Made by a program: the position numbers and the translations under genes. A DNA stretch of 64,000 nt. Origin: Tetrapyrgos nigripes. Its lineage: Eukaryota > Basidiomycota > Agaricomycetes > Agaricales > Campanellaceae. This document shows positions 24,960 through 35,845 of this stretch, piece by piece. Numbering within the stretch: the first letter of the stretch is position 1; every line of letters starts with the position of its first letter. The notes below the pieces were generated by a model. That model saw nothing but the letters and a program-made list of their open reading frames with translations, had not been told where the DNA came from and ran no database searches. The DNA lies in contig JAACJM010000185.1 of the NCBI GenBank assembly GCA_013368315.1, forward strand, positions 1 to 64,000, given 5' to 3'.

Positions 24960-27191
24960 ATGACACCTACATCTTCAAGTATGCTCTTCCAGGTCGTATC
25001 CTCTCAGGTCTAACCCCCTGCGCTGTTCAACTCTTCTGTTCAAGGACCTCAATGTCTCTATATGGCAGTAATATTGTCCAAAAATTCTGCTTTTTGCAGG
25101 TTCTGACTGTTTACAGGATCATGAATTTTTTGCAGGTAGCCAGACAGAATCAAAAAATTTCACAGGTCACCAAAAGACACCGATTTTTGCAGGTTGGTTT
25201 TCATGTAAGTCGGCAAATTTCACAGGTCATTCCCGTTCAATTCTTCTGCGGGTTCTAGCTCACAACTTTTTGCAGGTGTATGGCAATAATAGTGTCCGGA
25301 AAATCAAAAACCGGGATTTTTACGCAACTTACCAGTTTCTTCACCATTTTGACCATCCTTTCACACAAGTTGAGTGGACTCAAAGAGTTTCCATGGTTTT
25401 TTGCGCAACTTTTCATTGATGAAAAGTCAAATCATCTTTTGTACAAGTTTGGATAATGGACCAAAAACTTTACAAGTTTCACATTCATCGCATTTTTGCA
25501 CAGGTTCTTGGTGATGGATTTTTACCATGAATTTTTTGCATGTTCTCTTGATCCTATGTTCCAAGATTTACAGGTTCCGCAAATGAAACTTACCACTATT
25601 TTTTTTTGCAAGTTGAACTTCTTTCATAGCTCAAATATTTCTGCAAGTTCCATGCCAAGTATTTCCTCACTTTTTTTGCAACTTCCATTCATCACGCCAA
25701 TAGTAGTATTTATTTATCAGTAAAATTAGATTTCTCCACTGGTAGTATTGGAAGTCCCAGGTAGGAACTTGTGCAAAAAGCCCGGCCAAAGTGATGTACT
25801 CACTTGTGAAAATTTTCCGTGATTGTTCACATGCATGAACTTGTAAAATTCAGACCAGTTCTCTGAGAGTTGAACCTGCAAAAAAAAATTGACTCCAAAC
25901 CAAGAGCTGACTTGTGAAAAAATTGATGCCACTGACAACTTGTAAAATTTTGGAAGTAGAATATGCACTTGTGTAAATTTCAAGCATTGTCCAGACTTTC
26001 GAACTTGTAAAATTCCATGACACTTGTCACACCAACTTGTAAAATTTGATTTTCCGGACAATATGACAGTATTATTGCCATATCTCTAGAGGCCTAAATT
26101 ACCATTACCATGCAGTCCCTGCTGATACTGGAAAACCCACTCTTCTCTTTCTCCATGGCTTCCCTTCCACTTCGTATGACTGGCGTCACCAGGTAGCCTT
26201 TTTCCAAGAAAAAGGATACGGTCTCCTCGTCCCGGATTTGTTAGGCTACGGTGGCACCTCGAAGCCTTTGGGCCCTCAGCTTTATGTTTCCAGTCTTGTT
26301 ACAAGAGACATCGTTGATATTTGAGCTCATAATTGATGATTGTTAGGTTGCTCTCGTGTCGACAGGGGCTCAAAGACTGCCAGTCGTACGCATTTCTAGC
26401 TATGGGATATGTACCTTCCACTTTCTTCGCAACGCCCTATGAAGAGAGACTCAACCTGGTAAGTAATAATGGCATTCCCAGTGGCCTCCAGTTTCTTAAA
26501 TATGTTGCATTGAAACGTTGTTTAGAGTGAAGCAGTACTCGGCTATAACAACCTTGGATACTGGGATTTCTTCTCCTCTGAAGGTGCAGACCAAACCATC
26601 CTGAACCATTTGGATTCCCTTTGGGACATACTATACCCGAATGACACCATCAGGACGATTACAGACTGGTCTCCATTAGGAGCCTTGGAGGCGTTTATTA
26701 CTAACGACACTAGGATTACCACAGTAGACTATGTTACACCTGAGGTGAGTCCAGAGACTTTTCAATGTGATTGCTCCGCTTGCTAGAACTAACGGTCACC
26801 TCTAGAACAAGCCATTCAAATCGAAGCCATCCGTCAAGGGGGCTTAGTCGCTCCTCTCAATTGGTACAAGATTGTGCGTGGTACCCTCGAAGGGGAGGAC
26901 GATCAACGTGCGAATTCTTCACTCGTTGCTCTGTTCTAACGAAAATGATGGAAAACCTTTTCGTAGGTATTCCGCCAGAAAACGCACTCATTCATCGTCC
27001 AGTTTTCTTTGGTGCTGCCTTGCGAGATTACATTTCAGTTGCCCCAATCTTTGTGGCTGGATCCCTTGTGTCGAGCAATAGCAGTGACTATCCGCGAGTA
27101 TAATTCTGGACATTGGGTTCAGATGGCTTTCCAAGATGAGGTCAATAGTGATCTACTCCAGTGGATTGAGGGTTTGGGGTTGGATCTGTGA
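24960..27191 (+). pseudogene. Broken alpha/beta-hydrolase (epoxide hydrolase-like) gene
   Basis: Frames match a fungal soluble epoxide hydrolase: LFKDLNVS before and RGLNYHYHAV after a 1.02-kb insertion; then TLLFLHGFPSTSYDW, LVPDLLGYGGTSKP, SYAFLAMGYVP, a cap region YWDFFSSEGADQTIL, and a C-terminal GHWVQMAFQDEV with the His position. After removing the insertion and one TCTCTA copy the exon reads through in frame. The stretch that should carry the nucleophile elbow (GHDWG-like) between RDIVDI and LKDCQSYAF is missing or scrambled. Further frame breaks occur at about 26830-26960 and 27040-27100. The family hydrolyses epoxides to diols; this copy should be inactive. Confidence 0.75.
25061..26082. 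mobile_element. Non-autonomous DNA element, TIR TATGGCARTAATA, inserted in the hydrolase exon
   Basis: It begins TATGGCAGTAATATTGTCC and ends with the inverted GGACAATA...TATTATTGCCATA. It is flanked by TCTCTA at 25055-25060 and 26083-26088, a 6-bp target-site duplication. The interior is full of short AACTTGYAAAA or reverse TTTTRCAAGTT motifs, with an internal terminus copy at 25279 (TATGGCAATAATAGTGTCC) and no ORF of note. The many subterminal motifs look like transposase-binding repeats. The superfamily is not assignable from this alone. Confidence 0.75.
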
Positions 27192-27927
27192 TGAGTTGTT
27201 CTACGACTTCGAGTGCCATTAGAGAGTATGGTATACCGTATTCCTCGATAGTAGGATCGCAAAAGTAACCACCATAGATTCCAGAAATTACATTAGACAT
27301 ACATGACGTTGAGCAGCTTCCAGCAGCCTTTGAGTACGACGAGAGCGCGGAATTTGAACGCCAGCGCTGCGCGTGGCGAGTACGAGGCCCCGTACAGGCT
27401 TCAAAATGAAGAACCAGTACTGAGCCCGTAAAATTTACGGGCGTACCAGTATTACTGGACGGTGCGAAGCCCTACTAGTAGTATACTGGTCCACCAAATA
27501 TTTCGGGGATCGCGCTCAAGGCTGCTCAAACATACCAGTGATATAAATTGACGTTTTCGGGATCTCAACTTTCAGTCAATTATGACTTGAACACAAAACT
27601 CAAATATATCGCTATGTATACAGTCTCAATACTTGGCCTTGAACGAGCTGGCATGGCCGTTGCGCCCTAGTCGATGCAACAATGATGGTCAGAGGTTGAG
27701 ACCAGATAGAATGGGACACATATACTGGTAACTAGCTACTGTGCAGTAGCGAGTTTACCGATACCCTCACGTTCGAATGAACTCGCCACAGCCTAGAAAC
27801 ACCCTTTCCAAGCTAGGATGAATAGCATATCTGCAAATTGAAATTGTAAGTATATGCCTCAATCGACGATCATTTTCAAATTGAAATACATACGCAAGGA
27901 GAAAGAGACCCGGTGTATACCAGAATA
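27192..27927. other. Intergenic, no gene seen
   Basis: No ORF with recognisable content. The region separates the hydrolase relic from the convergent membrane-protein ORF. Confidence 0.4.
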
Positions 27928-28611
27928 CTAGTTGCAGAATACTAGTAGGACGGATAGCCTATCTGGTATATTCAAATGGACCATCGTTAGTAAAGAAGCG
28001 AGGTTCAAGTCCTGCGCTGTCCCTATACTCTTCTCCAAACCCTTTCTTTCTTTTTGGTATGTCTTTCTTGGGAACTTGTTTCTTTCTTCCTTTCTCAAGT
28101 CGGTACTTGCGACTGCATATGAGGATGAGTATGAATGATTTACAGTGAACTCGAAGACAGTGGTTTCTACACCATCTGAAAAAATAAAGCAAAGAGCTTC
28201 ATAGGTATCTTCTTCTAACAATGGTTCGCCGATCAAGAGATCGGGCGTGAATGTGGGCTTGAATGTGTGAATAAATAAACTTTTTTTTCTGTTACAGACA
28301 ATTAGAATGTTGAGAATGGAGACTCTATACGAATGCATACCCTCGTCTACTCTGGCCGCAAAACGACCTGAAGGACACAGACACATTGGGCCAGAATTCT
28401 GAAGTTTACCCTCCGCGAGCATTTTGTAACGTGTCTCCTGGAAGAAGGAGGAGTGTATTATCCGGGCTAGGAAGAGGACGAGCATGATAAAAACAAGCTT
28501 AAGGATTAGCGTCACTAGCGATAAAAGCATTCCTCCAAGGAATAGAATGTACGATGAGACCAAAGTGCCGCCCAGAAGGGCGATTTGTGCAAGGAGCTGC
28601 TTGAACGACAT
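27928..28611 (-). CDS. Hypothetical membrane protein
   Basis: ATG at 28611 opens MSFKQLLAQIALLGGTLVSS, followed by one or two hydrophobic spans (LFLGGMLLSLVTLILKLVFI) and a soluble region (ETRYKMLAEGKLQ, FTPDLLIGEPLLEEDTYEAL). An intron may interrupt it near 28343-28292. The frame stays open even if unspliced, so exon structure is uncertain. No family is recognised. Confidence 0.4.
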   Translation of the reverse strand: MSFKQLLAQIALLGGTLVSSYILFLGGMLLSLVTLILKLVFIMLVLFLARIIHSSFFQETRYKMLAEGKLQNSGPMCLCPSGRFAARVDEGMHSYRVSILNILIVCNRKKSLFIHTFKPTFTPDLLIGEPLLEEDTYEALCFIFSDGVETTVFEFTVNHSYSSSYAVASTDLRKEERNKFPRKTYQKERKGLEKSIGTAQDLNLASLLTMVHLNIPDRLSVLLVFCN

Positions 28612-28624
28612 GACGGTGGTCAAG

Positions 28625-29861
28625 GTGGTTTGAAAACTATTGTGGTCAATAGGTTCGTTCGAAGCCCTTCTGATTGGCAGGAGTTGTTTGCGGCACTTTA
28701 TTGTTGTTGACGTGCCTTCAGAGAAGCCGACCTTCTAGCAGCTTTGCCCCCATCGTTCCCTTCTTCTGGCTGCCTCAGCCCACTCGGCATATGCCACTCA
28801 ACATCTTTGCTTGCTCAGAATTCTGCCGCTGGACATAATTCTCAAGTGATACCGGTAAACTTTCAAGCTTTCAGAAATTTCAAGCCTCAGACACAATTGA
28901 AGCAAGATCTATGAAAGATCGCTGGGCGCTACTCGTCTGGGTCATCTGGGTGTCTCAAATGAATGTTCGTTACTTCTAAGGATCATAACTATCCTTCCAA
29001 GTGGTTTTTGACGCTTTGTGTATACCCATCCACCATCCTCTCTGTGTCGGCATTGAGCCTATACCCCTATTACAAGGCCGGCAGTCCTTCGCCCCCAGAC
29101 AGACACCTCCCAGTTTGTCTCTCTCTCTACGAGAATAGGGGACCCTCAAAACATGCATCCTCCCTCCTTCCGCATGCTCTAGTCTCGTCTCAGCAATGAG
29201 TCTCAACGACACATTCACCGAGTCAAAAACATACCTTCAAAACGTGCATCCTCCCACCTTCCGCATGGACTTGCATTGCCTCAGCCATGAGCACGTCTTT
29301 ACAGCTGTCATCATGCCAAACTGATCGCGGTACTGGAATTTCGTTGTTCGGCAGGTGGTGTTGAAAGAAATCTTGAGGTCGTAAGTGGGTATAAGCCTTA
29401 AGGGGGTTAAGTAAAGAAGGTGGAAATGGTCGCGTGGAGGAGCATGTCATTTTCCGCTACGGTCGTGGATTATGATCAGGAGGAGTGGGGGTTTTTATAA
29501 GCCGGGGTGCATGTGCCAGTATGGCTGACGCTGGAAGACATACCTCATCCGAGTTGGTGAAGGTTACTGTAGCTGGCCGAGGGCAAATACAGGATTGTAT
29601 TTTTGGCTGAAGAAGTGTAGTGACTGATCATCATCATGATGAAAAGCTGTTAGAACCGTGTAATCAATGCCACGGTGCTCATGAATTATATTGACAGTTC
29701 GTTCTAAACTCAGCTGTAGTTATGCTGACAGCTCTGGTGATTCAACTGAGCGTTCTCAACAGGTGTCCTGAACCCTCACTTCAGTAAGTACTCAACACTC
29801 TTTCCTCAGGATTTCTTTTAACCCTTCGTTTTTCAGGTCGACTCTCGATACTTCCTCCGTT
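28625..29861. other. Intergenic with a short direct repeat; upstream region of the HET gene
   Basis: A roughly 45-bp phrase with CTCAAAACATGCATCCTCCC (29145) recurs as TTCAAAACGTGCATCCTCCC (29234), each followed by CTTCCGCATG. No coding exon is supported. The 3' end holds the leader of the HET gene. Confidence 0.45.
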
Positions 29862-31899
29862 ATGCGTCTCTTAAACACGAAAGACTTCACAGTCAAGCAG
29901 TTCTTCACCGATATTCCATGCTATGCGATCCTCTCACACACTTGGGAGCAGGACGAGGTCAGCTTTCAGGATATCCAGAATCTCGACGTTGCCCAATCCA
30001 AAGCCGGCTGGCATAAAGTCATGAACGCTTGTCTCCGTGCTCGTCGCTATCATTTCGATTGGATCTGGATCGATTCATGCTGTATCAACAAGGAAAGCAG
30101 TGCCGAGCTCTCCAAAGCGCTCAACTCAATGTACCAGTATTATGAGGACGCAGCGATGTGTTACGTCTACCTATCTGATGTCTCTGGAGAGTATCATCCT
30201 GGACATGAAAAATCCAACTTCAGAGACGGTAGATGGTTCACGAGGGGTTGGACGCTTCAGGAGTTGCTCGCTCCTGAATATGTTGTATTTTTGGATAAGG
30301 GCTGGGAAAAGATTGGGACCAGATGGAGCTTGCAGGATGTAGTGTCAGCGGTTACTGGCATCCCAGTAGATGTGTTCGAGGGACGGATTATTGACGAATA
30401 TAGCGTTGCTCAGAGGATGTCATGGGCAGTGTTTCGAGAGACCACGAGGCCGGAGGACCAAGCATATTGTTTGTTGGGGGTTTTTGGTGTCAGTATGTCA
30501 CCAATCTATGGGGAGGGTGGGGTCAAAGTGTTCATGCAGCTACAGCAGGAGATTATCAGGATTTCCGATGATCGCAGCATCTTGGCTTGGGTTGCGGCAC
30601 CGCCCACAGAGGAGCAAGAGAAGGAGTGGCAGAACAATCTCCCAGCCAGGAAAGCCAAGACAAGGGGTTTGCTAGCTCGATCACCGTATGAATTTAGGAT
30701 GTCAGGCGACATTAAGGCTTCAAATGTGGAACTCGTCGGCAACAAATCATCCTATTCCTTCAATAACAATGGCCTGCATATCCATCTTCCTTTCATTCCC
30801 ATCCCTTCCAGTTCTGAGCACTTTGGCAAACACATCTTTCTTGCACACCTACTCTGCCAGTCCACAAGAGGTGGTAGCCACTTGACTATTTATCTCCAAA
30901 AGATGGGTGGACATCAATACGTACGGTGTTATCCAAACAAAATATTCTTGATGAGCTCACTGCCGCCAATGGATGACATTCGGGAGCTCACCGTCACAGA
31001 GCATCTCGTCACAGGGCGCAGGGTCCGAGCCTAGGCAGACATTGCAGTATGAAATTGAACTTCTTCGATCAGCTTGGGACTTCTTTCATCCGGAAGATGT
31101 CTTTCATTTAGTAGGCAAGATCTCTAGCATCGATGAACATAGAGTATCTCTATCTTTGGTGGGACAACATAAAGCTGGGGAGGTTCTATACCGGTCTCAG
31201 AAAACTGGAGATTATTTCTGCATCGCCAGTAGAAATGACCAGCCTTCACTGTCAACTGATTACGAGTCGAGCGGAGGTTCCATTCCAGGGGATACACTTC
31301 TAGGGAAACTGGAAAGCAGAAACTACATAATGATTACATCTGAAAGGAGAGGAGATTTGCAGGAGAAGATAGACATTGGTTATCTTGCAAAAGATGACCC
31401 AGAAATTCACCTATGGACTGGTCCATTGTGACTCCCTGATTTGGGCGTAATAGTTCATCCCATGTTGAGTGGAGACTGCTACGATGATCATCTCGAGTTC
31501 CAAGGGATCTTTCCACCTGATCCCTTTGGTAGGATTACTCAAGATATGGCCTATGCTACTGTCTTCCGACCACATCCCGATGATCTGAAGGAATGCAGTC
31601 ATCCTACGTTCCGCCTACTTACATACCAGTGGGGGTTTTCAGTCCTTCACATCGCATTTGGGCTCCAAGGATCTTCAGTTTGGACTGATCTTGTTGTACA
31701 AGACTCTTACTTTAACGACACTTCTGAATATGTTTGGAAATCCTATCTTGACTCTGGGCCAAGGGCCGGGAAGCGATTGAAGGGCGAAGGGTTTGTGGAG
31801 GCTGAGTTTATGGATAGTTATGGTATTGAGATTAAGAGGACTAAAAATCTGCAGCTGGGGGATTACTCATTGCGCATGTACTTAGAAGATGACTGGTAG
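29862..31899 (+). pseudogene. HET-domain gene with frameshift and nonsense codon
   Basis: The N-terminal 390 codons are a standard fungal HET domain: YAILSHTWEQDEVSFQDI, FDWIWIDSCCINKESS, SMYQYYEDAAMCYVYLSDV, RWFTRGWTLQELLAP, and EDQAYCLLGVFGV. HET proteins trigger heterokaryon-incompatibility cell death. The frame ends at TAG 31032-31034, where the relative at 59985 reads on through RVRTSNTSTPAKSSRYN. The rest continues +1 (YEIELLRSAWDFF), meets TGA at 31429-31431 where the relative has CGA, and runs in the same frame to TAG 31897-31899. No GT-AG intron fits the first junction. A truncated HET-only protein could still be made. Confidence 0.8.
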
Positions 31900-32905
31900 A
31901 TTGTATAAATTTCTGGCAATATATATTTATTTGATGATGCATTCCCCACATGTTGACACTCTCTCTTTTCCTCCATCTTGACTTCCATCATCCAAATATA
32001 GCTAGCGTGCCGCCGATGGGGACACCAAACCCAATACACAGTGTCACCCTTGACAGTAGTCAATTATTCTTTTTCCAATGTATCCTATATTTCATACAGC
32101 AAAGAAATTGTATCAAAATTCCATCACTCCTCCTGTGAACCTGTCCCATCATCGAGATCCCGATGGTACAGACCAGAAGCTACGCAATGAGCCCAACGAC
32201 GCAGTAATTACTCTCTCCTTCCTGGCATGCTGTGCATCTCTCTTACACACAACGAATGTGATTCCGTCTGACCATGCATCTTTTCCAACTACATCTTTAG
32301 TAGGAACCATGGTTCCATGAAGATCCTCCCCCCGGAACCATCAAGTAGTGTCAGTCTCAGTTGCGAGGATAATCCCCCACTTCGCATAACCAAAGTTGTA
32401 AAAATCAGGGTTTCCCCCACCACCTGGCATCTTCGGGCTTGTTCGTTTGACTTCTGTGCAGCGGTAGCAGCTTGAGTAGCCCACATTAGAGTAGACGGTA
32501 ATCACAAGACGTTCATAATGAGACTTAGCACCAAAATAAATCTAGAAAGCCTTTAATACAAACTTTGGTATAGGGGTTTTCTAGATAACCGAGAGACCTC
32601 TATCTATGCGATCAGGAGAAAATAGGGATAAGTGTACATCCCTTATTAGGTCTTTTCTAAGAGAGTGACCAATGTAGCAATGAGAACATAGAACTGAACA
32701 ACCCTGGTTTTAGCTTTATTGGTCAGTGGCAAAAACAAGTACTACTTACCCATTTGTCATTGCTTCTTCTGCCCTTCATATATTTCCAATCACACCTTCG
32801 AGGTTCCATATTGGTGATCATAAAGTTGTCTACGGTAATGGAATCCGTCAGGGGGAGCCGTCCTGCAGTCGTTAATGCATCGGTAATGTGAAACGCTAAT
32901 GCATT
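31900..32905. other. Intergenic, no gene seen
   Basis: Only short unsupported frames are present. The region ends at the left terminus of the Harbinger-like element. Confidence 0.4.
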
Positions 32906-33046
32906 AGAGAGGTTGCAATGAGCCAACTGCTGCCACATGTGGCTTTATCGGTGTGCACGTGTGGTTGGCTCGCATATTGTGTGCGATAGCCAACTGTACG
33001 AGTATTCGTCAATACAGCTTGTTTTTGCAACGTATACCTCCTCAAG

Positions 33047-34270
33047 ATGGAGGCTGCTATCCTTGAGCAGTGTATAAAGTTCCGAAACCTTCTCAGAGAC
33101 CTGCTCCATCAAGTAGATGATGAGGAAATAGGGAGAAAACTCAAGAAAGTTGGGAAAACACGTCCAGGAGGCCGAGCCAATATTTTCAGTTGGGGAGATT
33201 CTGTCTGGCTACAGCAATTCAGGTGTGTCATAGACAAGCATTTATATATTCTTGCCTGACTCAGTTGGTGAAGATTTACGCAGCAGGAAGTCCGAGAACT
33301 TGTGAAAGCTTTGGAATTTCCTGCTGAGATAGTCTGTCCCGACTCAGGCAACAAGGAAGACTCAATCACTGCCCTATGCATGCTATTACATTGTCTTGTC
33401 TCTCCAGGTCGTTTGTGTGATGTGGAGATGCAGATAGGTTGGGAGAGGACCCGATTTTCACGAATCACTCGGCTCACAGCACTCTATCTCTATACCCGAT
33501 GGAAACACCTCCTATGCTTTGACCCGCAACGTCTCACCCCTTCCAAACTCGCTGAATATGCCCACATAGTGAAGGAGAAGGGATGTCCGTTGGATTGTGT
33601 TGTTGGATTCATTGATGGGACTTTGCAGGAGACCGCTCGACCTTCACAAAACCAACACATCATTTATAATGGATGGAAACGAAAACACTGTCTGAAGTAT
33701 CACGTTGTCACTGCCCCTGACGGTCTCATCATCCATGTCTATGGTCCTGTAGAAGGTCGAAGGCATGATGCCACAGTTTTCAAGCAGAGCAGTCTCGAAG
33801 ACATCCTCTCAGAGCATTTTTGGGCACCAGATGGAAGATGGCTCTTCATATATGGGGACCCTGCATATGCTATGACTGGGCATGTACTTGCACCATACAA
33901 GGGTCTTTCGTTGGATTCTGGACAGAGAAAGTTCAACAGTGCAATGAGCAAAGTTCGGGAGATGGTTGAATGGTCTTTTAAGGAGGCTAACACGCAATTC
34001 CCTTTCTTAAATTTTGCTTCAAATCAAAAGTTGCTCTTGCAGCCTGTTGGTCTCTTTTATCTTGTCAGCCTCCTGCTATGCAATTGTCATACCATTCTTC
34101 ATTGGCCGCAGATTCCACAGTACTTCCATTGTACACCTCCCATCCTTGCAGAGTACTTTCAGGGTGGACCAGTCAATGACGAGGAATTGGACTCATGGTG
34201 TTTGACATCACCCTGGGCAGAATTAGATGACGAGGAAGCTGACACTGAACCATTAGTTAATGATGACTAG
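33047..34270 (+). CDS. Harbinger-type transposase (DDE superfamily 4)
   Basis: Two exons, 33047-33222 and 33274-34270, join in phase (AG|A) to give FRFTQQEVRELVKAL, the usual helix-turn-helix entry of this family; 390 codons. Candidate catalytic residues are D173 in FIDGT, D224 in GRRHDATVF and E288 or E291 in KVREMVEWSF. GDPAYA (D254) is another family hallmark. The ORF is intact, so the element could be active. The product cuts and pastes elements bearing the matching ends, together with the Myb-like partner. The start ATG lies about 50 bp inside the left repeat. Confidence 0.85.
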
Positions 34271-34350
34271 ATTAGTAGTAAACAAGTATCTACAGTAAAT
34301 ATCAAGAAATCTATGGTATGTACAGAATGTGTTTGAAACGAACAATAGTA

Positions 34351-35713
34351 TTAGTGACTCGGGCCAGGCTGCAGTAGGTTTGAGGTAGTGGATGCAATGA
34401 CAGTAGCAAGAGAGGCGAGTATCTGATTCTGCTGAGCTTGAGCCTCCATCTCCCTCATACATGCATCGTGACCTTCCTGTCGCATTTCCTTGAAACCCTC
34501 ATTCAAATTCCTCAAAGCACCAAGTATCTGATTCTGGGTTTCAAGATTCTCCTGGTGACGCTCTTGCTCTCTCCTCTGCACTTCCCTGAGAAGTTCTTCA
34601 TCGCTCGCATTGAATTTGGTAAGCGCCTTGTCAATCTTGTCCCGGTCGCGGCGACAGCCCTTCTTTGGTGAATCGTTCTCCTTTGCGTCAGATGTTGTGC
34701 TAGAGAATAATGAGGCAATGTCATGCTTGCAGCTGATATGTGTAGACGCACCGTTTCCTCTTATGCTGACCTTGACGCTCCCGAATTGGTGCATCATCAC
34801 CGGCGACATCTGTGAGATTCTCTCGAGGAACCATACCCCGCATTGCAGCATCCTGAATCTCCAAGCCAGCCTCCTTCTCAGCCTCAGCCTTCTTCTGGGC
34901 ATCACCTGTGGACTTCTTCCCCTCGAGTTTGCTTGCATGTACTTGTTCAACCAGACCATCAAGAAGCTAAAACATGTATGAGTAAAAAAAAATATAGCAG
35001 AGTAGGCACACAACATACACGTATATGCTCGTTTACTTCTTCGTCAGTCCCTGTCTTCTGTTTTGAGCGTGTCTGTTCTTGCTGAAAGGGGATAGGATGT
35101 GAGTTAGGCCTCGTCACTATAATCAACAAAGACTCACCTCGTGAAACTTCACAAGCAAATAGAATCTTGACTGGCATGCTGTCACAGTGCGGTCAAGCAG
35201 ATATTTCTCATCAACATCTACACTCTCCTGCAGTAACTCATGGGCAAGAGCCTCCCATGCGGCTGTAGTCTCATGCTGACCAGCTTCAAAGGGACGGAGT
35301 TTATCAACCATTTGAATGAGGTACCGGTCTTGCCACGGTTGCCAGTTTGGTGAGCGAGCATTTCGGGCATGTTGTCCTTCAGTCTGGTCCTCCCCTGAGC
35401 TGTCTTCATCGTCTCCCGAGTCATTAGAAGGCATGCTGCAGGTCACTGACTCAGAGTGGGAGCCATTGACCTCTTGCTGCATTTTGGAATGTGGCTCTGG
35501 TGATTCTTTGTTGGGTACATCACCCTTCTCACAGTCCCAAGGTGGACTGGAGTCTCAGGTGGCTGTTTCCGCCTCGACTGCTCCAGAACTGTCACCGTTA
35601 GACTTGGACTGTTGGCTGCTGTCACCATGAGTTTGAAGGCGTGTAGAGCAACGGGTGGGTATTCTAGGGATGGCTGGGGGCCGGGAGACTGCTTTCTTGC
35701 AAGCAGAGGGCAT
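34351..35713 (-). CDS. Myb/SANT-like DNA-binding protein of the Harbinger element
   Basis: ATG at 35713 (MPSACKKAVSRPPAIPRIPT). A middle exon carries an acidic run and a SANT-like stretch (SPNWQPWQDRYLIQMVDKLR ... AWEALAHELL ... RTVTACQSRFYLL). KFHE then joins QEQTRSKQKTGTDEEV over an intron, then LLDGLVEQVHASKLEGK, then a long charged coiled-coil tail (DEELLREVQRREQERHQEN) ending at TGA near 34351. One junction at about 34760-34850 changes frame and was not resolved; it may be an intron or a lesion. In known Harbingers this protein helps the transposase enter the nucleus and bind ends. Confidence 0.65.
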
Positions 35714-35845
35714 GGTAGAAGAATGAAATGTCAAGTTCACTGGCAGTCGGCCAGCGGTTGGCTATCGCACACAATATGCGAGCCAACCACGCACGCACAC
35801 TGACAAAGCCACACGTGGCAGCGGTTGGCTCATCACAACCTCTCT

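Larger units (their letters stand above)
32906..35845. mobile_element. PIF/Harbinger-like DNA transposon, about 2.94 kb
   Basis: Imperfect terminal inverted repeats of about 90 bp. Left starts AGAGAGGTTGCAATGAGCCA; right (reversed) starts AGAGAGGTTGTGATGAGCCA. Both contain GTGGTTGGCTCGCATATTGT. Flanks are ATT and ACT, compatible with a mutated 3-bp target duplication. It carries the typical two genes of the superfamily, a DDE transposase and a Myb/SANT-like protein, convergently arranged. The 757-bp element at 51594 shares terminal and subterminal blocks. Confidence 0.85.

Noticed and set aside
27948..28022. tRNA-like stretch: 75 nt with a B-box match (GGTTCAAGTCC) and partly paired ends
   Set aside because: The anticodon loop lacks T33, and the D and anticodon stems do not pair; only 3 of 5 T-stem pairs form. 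At most it is a chance match or a worn tRNA-derived relic.
31010..31050. A short intron joining the two HET frames
   Set aside because: The only GT...AG span is about 25 nt, too short, and the related copy at 60 kb reads through without one.
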